From: an uncultured Lachnospiraceae bacterium
Lineage (GTDB): Bacteria > Bacillota_A > Clostridia > Lachnospirales > Lachnospiraceae
Assembly (NCBI GenBank): GCA_910588595.1
Contig: CAJUQU010000140.1
Span: 1 to 9,661, forward strand
DNA: 9,661 nucleotides
Direction of reading: 5' to 3'
Shown here: one piece after another, positions 6,028 through 9,661 of the stretch
Layout of the letters: the number at the start of each line of letters is the position of its first letter
Position numbering within the stretch: position 1 is the stretch's first letter
Position numbers and translations under genes: made by a program
Notes under the pieces: generated by a model
The model's input: the letters and a program-made list of their open reading frames with translations, nothing else
What the model was told of the DNA's origin: nothing
The model's database searches: none

Positions 6028-6197
6028 TATATTTTGTCAATTTCCTCCCATGCCTCATCAATCGTATATACATCGCCTTTTTTCAGGCTTTCTATTCCCT
6101 TGGAGAGTTCATCATATAATGCGCCTATGGCGGCTTTTTCGGAATATTCAGTTTTAAGGATTTCCTGATTTCTGATTGCCTGTGCTACAGGTGCCAT
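6027..6197 (-). CDS. Small antitoxin paired with the RelE/ParE toxin
   Basis: A 56-residue acidic protein directly upstream of the toxin and sharing one base with it (TAATG). It begins MAPVAQAIRNQEILKTEYSE and ends KKGDVYTIDEAWEEIDKI. The GDVYTIDEAWEEI tail is the sort of acidic C-terminus that toxin-binding antitoxins use. It lacks an obvious ribbon-helix-helix or Phd DNA-binding region, and is short for a full autoregulator. AAAGGAAG lies about eight bases before the ATG, and a good promoter is just upstream. The role is inferred from position, size and charge balance with the basic toxin; the family is not identified. Confidence 0.72.
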   Translation of the reverse strand: MAPVAQAIRNQEILKTEYSEKAAIGALYDELSKGIESLKKGDVYTIDEAWEEIDKI

Positions 6198-6226
6198 AGT
6201 ATCACTTCCTTTCGATTGTTGATTTT

Positions 6227-6256
6227 ATTATACGGTATTTAGTATTGGCTTATCAA
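6227..6256 (-). promoter_or_regulatory. Promoter of the toxin-antitoxin operon
   Basis: On the minus strand TTGATA (6256-6251) and a perfect TATAAT (6232-6227) are 18 bp apart. The -10 ends 29 bases before the antitoxin ATG, giving a short leader with the AAAGGAAG site. Nine of twelve or more consensus positions fit, so this is one of the best promoters in the window. Confidence 0.7.
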
Positions 6257-6313
6257 CAGATATTTATTAAAGTTTGCTCAAAACTGTGTGGCTTAGACTT
6301 TCATGGCTGTTTG

Positions 6314-6529
6314 TTAAATGTTCCAAGTGATTTCAATGTTTCCGTCCGCAATGCGGATAACTTTGATAAGTGTATCGACTACCGCCTGTCTGCCCTCAAA
6401 CGAGAGTGTTTCCCATGTTTGACTTTCTTTACTCTGAATACTGGCACAATAAACTTGTCCTTTCTGTTGGCGCAAAAGCCTGAACCATAGCTTTGAGAAA
6501 ACGTGAATATGCGTCTTAGTAACTATATT
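6314..6529 (-). pseudogene. C-terminal remnant of a large serine recombinase
   Basis: A minus-strand frame without an in-frame ATG runs 71 codons to a TAA. It includes KGQVYCASIQSKESQ, WETLSFEGRQAVVDTLIK and ends DGNIEITWNI. This pattern (W, three to four residues, F-x-x-R-x-x-V-x-x-L-I, then a short strand ending xIEIxW at the C-terminus) is familiar from the ends of large serine recombinases of Tn4451/TndX-like and phage integrase types. The catalytic resolvase domain and the zinc-ribbon domain are absent from the window, and the frame closes at a stop just upstream at 6532. I infer a decayed mobile-element gene. Recognition from memory of the tail motif alone is moderate evidence; a search is needed to be sure. 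Confidence 0.5.
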
Positions 6530-6857
6530 TTATGTGTTCCGATTTACTGCAATCTTCCCGGTTTGCCTTCTTCCTCCGCCTTGCCCTGTCACAAATGTCA
6601 GGCACTGTTCTTCACTGATATTTAGGCAATGCTGTACTTAGTTTATCGGCAGATTTTGTGTTATTTTGAGACGCAGGGAACGAAAGGACTCTGCCGCCGA
6701 CAATATCTCACAGTTTTTTATAAAAAAGTCTGAGGTATCTGGCGCGTCGCAAATCCGTTATAATCATAAAAAGGGCATTGCACTGTGATCATGATAAGGA
6801 ACAATTAATTTCGCAGCTGCCTGTCAACACGAATGATCAGAAAGGAGAATCCCCTAT
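6530..6857. other. Gene-free stretch upstream of the DUF1062 operon
   Basis: No convincing gene is present. A minus-strand frame (stop-bounded, 35 codons, containing LNISEEQCLTFVTGQGGG) at about 6532-6640 has no start or known match and may be more element debris. A 28-bp imperfect palindrome, CTCACAGTTTTTTA then TAAAAAAGTCTGAG (6707-6734, two mismatched pairs), could be a weak bidirectional terminator. A perfect TATAAT (6759-6764) is the only promoter-like element; its -35 region is poor. TGATCAT (6786-6792) and ATGATCA (6833-6839) form a small inverted repeat. Confidence 0.5.
6759..6764 (+). promoter_or_regulatory. Candidate -10 box of the DUF1062 operon
   Basis: A perfect TATAAT about 190 bp before the DUF1062 start. 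The hexamer 17 bp upstream (TATCTG) is not a good -35. Used as drawn, it gives a leader of about 185 nt that contains the short ORF and hairpins at 6858-6929. Confidence 0.4.
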
Positions 6858-6884
6858 ATGACTACTCCCGTTTCGTTTGCATAG
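6858..6884 (+). CDS. Eight-residue leader ORF, possible leader peptide
   Basis: AAAGGAG (6841-6847) is followed after 10 bases by ATG and then Thr-Thr-Pro-Val-Ser-Phe-Ala and a TAG stop. The stop codon lies inside one of two mutually exclusive hairpins directly downstream. The arrangement is that of a regulatory leader peptide, but such a short ORF can arise by chance, and the spacing is at the long end for initiation. Confidence 0.3.
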   Translation: MTTPVSFA

Positions 6885-6929
6885 CGCGGCTATTGCAAAA
6901 TAAAACAATTCCATTGTGATAGCCTGCGC
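6876..6929 (+). promoter_or_regulatory. Two mutually exclusive hairpins before the DUF1062 gene
   Basis: Hairpin A pairs TTTGCA (6876-6881) with TGCAAA (6894-6899) and TAGC (6882-6885) with GCTA (6889-6892), one T bulged. Hairpin B pairs GCGCGGCTAT (6884-6893) with ATAGCC and GCGC (6919-6929) around a bulged T, with an inner ACAAT/ATTGT stem at 6905-6917. They share 6884-6893 and cannot both form. B ends 16 bases before the AGGAG of the next gene. Confidence 0.4.
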
Positions 6930-6956
6930 ATCCGACGATTTTAACAGGAGATGCAC

Positions 6957-7526
6957 ATGAGCTATTTAGAAATTGAATACAGACTTGTCCCGACACAATC
7001 TTTCACAGTGATCCGGAGCTGTGCCGGCTGCGGCGGAAAAGCGCCCTACAAAAACACGGGAAAATTCCGCGTCAACGCTAACGGCAGCAAGATCGACGTA
7101 TGGCTGATCTACCAGTGCGGGAAATGCAGGCACACCTTCAATCTCACGATATATGAGCGCCGGAAAAACACCGACATACCAGCCGCGGAATACCAGCGCT
7201 TCCTGGACAACGACACACAGCTTGCCGAGGAGTACGGCAGAGAGATCGCACTGTTCCAGAAAAACAGGGCGGAGATCGACCACAAGAGCATCACTTATGA
7301 GCTGATCCGGCTGCGGCATCCCACAGTTGGATCGATCTGTGCCCACCCGATCCGGATCGCGATCCAGAATCCTTACAGTCTGAAGATCCGCCCCGAAAAA
7401 CTGGCGGCGGAGATTCTGGGACGCTCTGCAAGCCAGGTCAAAAAAGAGATCGCCAAAGGGACGATCACGATAGAATTTATAAAAAGGAGAGCTGACAATG
7501 AAGCTGGCAATGAAGATAGAAACTGA
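6957..7526 (+). CDS. DUF1062 family zinc-ribbon protein
   Basis: A 189-residue soluble protein matching what I know of the DUF1062 family, whose function is not established. It has a zinc-ribbon-like set of cysteines, CAGC (22-25) and CGKC (54-57), and a C-terminal segment LGRSASQVKKEIAKGTI that resembles the short helix-turn-helix or S4-like motif of RNA- or DNA-binding proteins. The start used is the ATG at 6957: AGGAG at 6946-6950 is six bases upstream of it, while the in-frame ATG at 6951 directly abuts that site. The gene overlaps the following acetyltransferase by 29 bp, so the pair is one transcription unit. The leader contains possible attenuation elements. The family call comes from memory of the layout. 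Confidence 0.75.
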   Translation: MSYLEIEYRLVPTQSFTVIRSCAGCGGKAPYKNTGKFRVNANGSKIDVWLIYQCGKCRHTFNLTIYERRKNTDIPAAEYQRFLDNDTQLAEEYGREIALFQKNRAEIDHKSITYELIRLRHPTVGSICAHPIRIAIQNPYSLKIRPEKLAAEILGRSASQVKKEIAKGTITIEFIKRRADNEAGNEDRN

Positions 7527-8061
7527 CCGACTGATCATCAGAAGCCTGAGACCGGACGACGAACAGGCTTTTATCGAGATGGCATCTGACGGAAGCCTGA
7601 CCGAGATTTTCGGAGACTGCAGTGAATGCAGCCACTGGATGGGGAAATGGATCGCGGAATCCATACAGCTCGAACAGGAAAATAACCCCGCCAGGGCATA
7701 TCTGGCGTACTGTGTCGAACGCAAGACAGATCATACCATTATAGGCTCTGTCGGCTGTACCTATTATGAGGACATGAAACGGATCGGGATCACCTATTTT
7801 CTGGGCGCCGGTCACAGGGGACACGGATATATGACGGAGGCCGTAAAAGGCTATACACAGTATTTTTTTCAACACTACGACGCAGACGCACTGTTTGCCA
7901 CGGCAAGGGTCGAAAACAAATCATCGTGCCAAACGCTGGAGCGCGCAGGATTTCAGCTGCTCGAAACCAGGCTGTACAAGGACCTGTATGACGAGACGGC
8001 AGAGATGAGCAATTTTTATGAACTTCGAAACGACTGCAGCCCGATCAGGCAGGATGCCTGA
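7498..8061 (+). CDS. GNAT-family N-acetyltransferase (RimJ/RimL-like)
   Basis: A 187-residue acetyl-CoA-dependent acetyltransferase. It opens with the usual ETDRLIIRSLRPDDEQAF, has the strand AYLAYCVERKTDHTIIGSVGC, the acetyl-CoA-binding loop GHRGHGYMTEAV (105-117) and the tail motif ARVENKSSCQTLERAGFQ (136-153), all standard for the RimJ/RimL-like group (Acetyltransf_3). These act on N-terminal amino groups of proteins or on small amines; the substrate here is unknown. AAGGAGA lies about seven bases before the ATG at 7498 and supports it over the ATG at 7510. It overlaps the DUF1062 gene by 29 bp in another frame, which ties the two functionally. The length is normal and the protein looks intact. 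Confidence 0.9.
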   Translation: MKLAMKIETDRLIIRSLRPDDEQAFIEMASDGSLTEIFGDCSECSHWMGKWIAESIQLEQENNPARAYLAYCVERKTDHTIIGSVGCTYYEDMKRIGITYFLGAGHRGHGYMTEAVKGYTQYFFQHYDADALFATARVENKSSCQTLERAGFQLLETRLYKDLYDETAEMSNFYELRNDCSPIRQDA

Positions 8062-8064
8062 TCG
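8042..8064. terminator. Hairpin between convergent genes (no T-run)
   Basis: CGATCAGGCA (8042-8051) and TGCCTGATCG (8055-8064) form a perfect 10-bp stem with a three-base loop, overlapping the end of the acetyltransferase gene. No T-run follows on either strand, so this is a candidate mRNA-end hairpin rather than a standard intrinsic terminator. Confidence 0.35.
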
Positions 8065-8104
8065 CCGGGTGCCGCAACATCTGCTGCACTCATTTACAGA
8101 GCAG

Positions 8105-8263
8105 TTATTTTCCGTTAAATAGATGCTCGATCCACACGATCCCCGCATAGATCCCGATCCCTGCCGCGACCGCCAGCAGCGGATCCTTCAATATACAGTT
8201 CAGCCCGATGACCAGCATGACAACCGGTCTCACAAATGTCTTAAATATCTTGTGTTCATTCAC
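8105..8263 (-). CDS. Small membrane protein downstream of the MerR regulator
   Basis: A 52-residue protein starting at a GTG (8263), with GGGGAGG eight bases upstream lying inside the end of the regulator gene. It reads VNEHKIFKTFVRPVVMLVIG, then NCILKDPLLAVAAGIGIYAG, then IVWIEHLFNGK. Two hydrophobic stretches (about 11-20 and 27-45) suggest one or two membrane helices. The first eight bases overlap the MerR gene, so the two are co-translated. The frame could start earlier at an ATG (8329) but that would use regulator coding sequence and has no binding site. I do not recognise the family. A co-transcribed membrane partner or target of the regulator is plausible but unproven. Confidence 0.6.
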   Translation of the reverse strand: MNEHKIFKTFVRPVVMLVIGLNCILKDPLLAVAAGIGIYAGIVWIEHLFNGK

Positions 8264-9128
8264 AGCTGCCACCTCCCCACTCCGGATATTGCTGCAGAAA
8301 CTTTTCATTTGCCAGCTGCAGTGCTTCATGATACGTCCGATACGAATCGCTCAGCTGGCACATCGCCGGTATGAAAATATCATTGTAACCGCTGGCACTG
8401 TTAAACTGTCTCAGCGTCTCCTCCAGACGATATACTTCTGACGCCCTATACTCCGCGGTCTGTTTGTATGCCATGTACGTCTCGATGGTTTCGCGGTTCT
8501 CGTCAATATACCGCTCAATATCGCAGACTGCGTCGCGCATACCGACAGACATATTTTCCAGAATGTGATCCTCATAATCAAACGTTATCTCCTCATAAAG
8601 CGTCCGCAGATCACTCGGAATCTCAAACCGGATCCCGTCCAAAAATGCAATGATCGTGTCAAAAGCCTCCTGCTGCCGCGCTGTCCGCACAGGCTCGCCC
8701 AGATACGGCGCAAAATGCTGACAGATATAATTTCCGTAATAACCCGGAAACGCTGTCCGCATGCGTTCCAGGACAGACTGTTTCGCCTGGAGCTGCACAA
8801 GCTTTCCCTGCACGGTGTCCCAGTCCTGCGTCCGGGCAAGCTCCTGCATTAACTCCTGCTTCTCCTGCAGGATCGATATCTCCAGATCCTTTTGATGTAA
8901 AATGTCATTTAGCGACAGATTCAAATCTGCCAAAACTCCCTGAATGTCAGCAACCGACAGCCCTAATCCCCTCAAGACGGAGATCTTTTTCAATCGGGCG
9001 AGATCGGCATCCGAGAAATCACGGTATCCATTTTCCTGCACCGAGGGTGCAACGAGTCCCTGCTCTATATAGTATTCTACCGCTTTTTTCGTCAGTCCGC
9101 ATTCCCTGCACACTGCGTTTATGAGCAT
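8256..9128 (-). CDS. MerR-family transcriptional regulator
   Basis: A 290-residue regulator. The N-terminal winged helix is typical of MerR: NAVCRECGLTKKAVEYYIEQGLV, then ENGYRDFSDADLARLKKISVLRGLGLSVADIQGVL. A coiled-coil dimerisation helix follows at about 72-125. The remaining C-terminal part, about 165 residues, is helical and acidic, with no cysteine cluster for metal binding, so a small-molecule or drug-sensing role (as in BmrR-like members) fits better than metal sensing. The start used is ATG at 9128, with GGGGAGG eight bases upstream; an in-frame GTG at 9137 falls in that site. A long-spacer promoter lies just upstream and suggests autoregulation. The 3' end overlaps the small membrane protein gene. 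The effector and targets are unknown. Confidence 0.88.
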   Translation of the reverse strand: MLINAVCRECGLTKKAVEYYIEQGLVAPSVQENGYRDFSDADLARLKKISVLRGLGLSVADIQGVLADLNLSLNDILHQKDLEISILQEKQELMQELARTQDWDTVQGKLVQLQAKQSVLERMRTAFPGYYGNYICQHFAPYLGEPVRTARQQEAFDTIIAFLDGIRFEIPSDLRTLYEEITFDYEDHILENMSVGMRDAVCDIERYIDENRETIETYMAYKQTAEYRASEVYRLEETLRQFNSASGYNDIFIPAMCQLSDSYRTYHEALQLANEKFLQQYPEWGGGSCE

Positions 9129-9170
9129 ATCCCTCACCTCCCCTGCTTTTTGGGAACCGCAGAATCAACT

Positions 9171-9183
9171 CCCTAACACTAGG
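9171..9183. promoter_or_regulatory. Dyad overlapping the MerR promoter -10 region
   Basis: CCTA (9172-9175) and TAGG (9180-9183) form an inverted repeat around ACAC, reading CCCTAACACTAGG in full. It covers the -10 box and start point of the predicted MerR promoter. It could be a second binding site for the regulator or for another repressor. Confidence 0.35.
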
Positions 9184-9211
9184 ATAAACCAATCCCCAGG
9201 GGCGCAGTCAA
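9181..9211 (-). promoter_or_regulatory. MerR-type promoter with a 19-bp spacer
   Basis: On the minus strand TTGACT (9211-9206) and TATCCT (9186-9181) are separated by 19 bp, two more than the optimum. Over-long spacers of 19-20 bp are the hallmark of MerR-activated promoters, in which the regulator twists the DNA. A small dyad CCCCAGGGG (9194-9202) lies near the middle of the spacer. The predicted start leaves about 45 nt of leader before the regulator gene, so autoregulation is likely. Confidence 0.6.
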
Positions 9212-9280
9212 TAGGTAACAAAAAAATAATCTCCGCACGATCGTGTACAAGGAAATCATGTTTATGGCAGACAAAAGGAC

Positions 9281-9320
9281 ATGATATATCATTGTGATCC
9301 GGTCGTATGTGTGTTATACT
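9281..9320 (+). promoter_or_regulatory. Promoter and palindrome before the small membrane protein gene
   Basis: TTGTGA (9292-9297) and TATACT (9315-9320) are 17 bp apart, and TG lies at the extended -10 position. The 12-bp perfect palindrome ATGATATATCAT (9281-9292) abuts the -35 box and could be an operator. The -10 lies about 50 bp before the ATG at 9370, and covers the start of a longer in-frame ORF, arguing against that earlier start. Confidence 0.6.
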
Positions 9321-9369
9321 TTTATGGTTGCCGACAACAGTTTTCACGAGAAATTATTGGAGGATTATT

Positions 9370-9609
9370 ATGAAAAAAATAGTAACAGGAATTGGCTTTG
9401 AAATTACAGGCGTACTGATGATACTGTTCCCGTTTTTGATCGCAAGTCTGAGTTTAGAAAATACAATCGAGTGGGATACCCAGTTGGGAAGATTTTGGCA
9501 GACAGTCTCTGATATGGGTATGTTTCCTATAATGATTGTTGGTGTTATTTTGCTGATAACAGGCGTCATATTCTCCTTATGGGGAACATTCTCAAAATCC
9601 GATACATAA
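9370..9609 (+). CDS. Small membrane protein with two helices
   Basis: A 79-residue protein starting with MKKIVTGIGFEITGVLMILF. Two hydrophobic segments (about 5-27 and 52-72) flank a polar loop with ENTIEWDTQLGRFWQTVSD, predicting two membrane helices joined by a short hydrophilic loop. GGAGG lies six bases before the ATG at 9370. The frame extends back to an ATG at 9307, but that codon lies inside the predicted promoter, so 9370 is preferred. It ends at TAA 9607-9609. No family is recognised. The base composition is more AT-rich than the MerR gene next to it. It is a real-looking gene because the promoter, ribosome binding site and membrane topology agree. Confidence 0.7.
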   Translation: MKKIVTGIGFEITGVLMILFPFLIASLSLENTIEWDTQLGRFWQTVSDMGMFPIMIVGVILLITGVIFSLWGTFSKSDT

Positions 9610-9661
9610 GGAACTGTAGAAAAATAAGTGACACATCTTGCTTGTCTATTTCTCCAATCTT

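Noticed and set aside
6245..6490. Plus-strand 81-residue ORF
   Set aside because: No ribosome binding site. It overlaps the toxin-antitoxin promoter and is antisense to the better supported recombinase remnant.
6966..7724. Minus-strand 252-residue ORF
   Set aside because: Antisense to the DUF1062 and acetyltransferase genes, both of which have good binding sites and recognisable motifs.
9307..9369. Upstream extension of the 79-residue membrane protein
   Set aside because: The extension start lies within the predicted promoter, and the GGAGG six bases before 9370 fixes the later start.

Overview
The window looks like chromosomal or accessory DNA from a Gram-positive anaerobe of the Clostridia, most likely Lachnospiraceae. 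This rests on the gene content (a lantibiotic-type two-component system and ABC transporter, a DUF1062 gene, MerR-like and RelE/ParE-like genes), near-balanced base composition and strong AGGAGG-type ribosome binding sites. The assignment is inference; no rRNA or other marker gene is present.

Positions 1-4866 hold an antimicrobial-peptide sensing and resistance module. A response regulator and a membrane histidine kinase (minus strand, overlapping by ATGA) are divergent from an ABC ATPase and a permease (plus strand, also overlapping by ATGA). The ATPase has the Glu-containing Q-loop variant (E-loop) of lantibiotic-immunity ATPases. The permease is a single 517-residue chain made of two related halves, where relatives usually use two separate proteins. 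No lantibiotic precursor or modification gene is visible, so resistance or detoxification is more likely than self-immunity. Three AAAGTAA-like half-sites on an 11-bp grid precede the transporter and are the best candidate operator for the regulator.

The 513-bp divergent region is the most unusual part. From a consensus TATAAT box on the minus strand, the regulator mRNA would carry a leader of roughly 315 nt packed with eight inverted repeats. It contains three copies of one unit (ATTTG, GC-rich hairpin, then ATGGrrG-TTrGTrTG). The last copy is the real Shine-Dalgarno and start codon of the regulator. The two upstream copies look like ribosome binding sites followed by GTG-TGA, a start codon directly followed by a stop.

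Positions 4872-6530 hold an unrecognised minus-strand protein, a toxin-antitoxin pair whose 56-residue antitoxin is easily missed, and the C-terminal remnant of what looks like a large serine recombinase, which suggests past mobile-element activity. Positions 6530-6956 are mostly gene-free. They hold a TATAAT box, an eight-residue leader ORF and two mutually exclusive hairpins ahead of a DUF1062 and GNAT acetyltransferase gene pair.

Positions 8105-9661 hold a minus-strand MerR-family regulator overlapping a 52-residue membrane protein, preceded by a promoter with the long 19-bp spacer typical of MerR control. A small two-helix membrane protein gene with its own promoter and a 12-bp palindrome follows on the plus strand.
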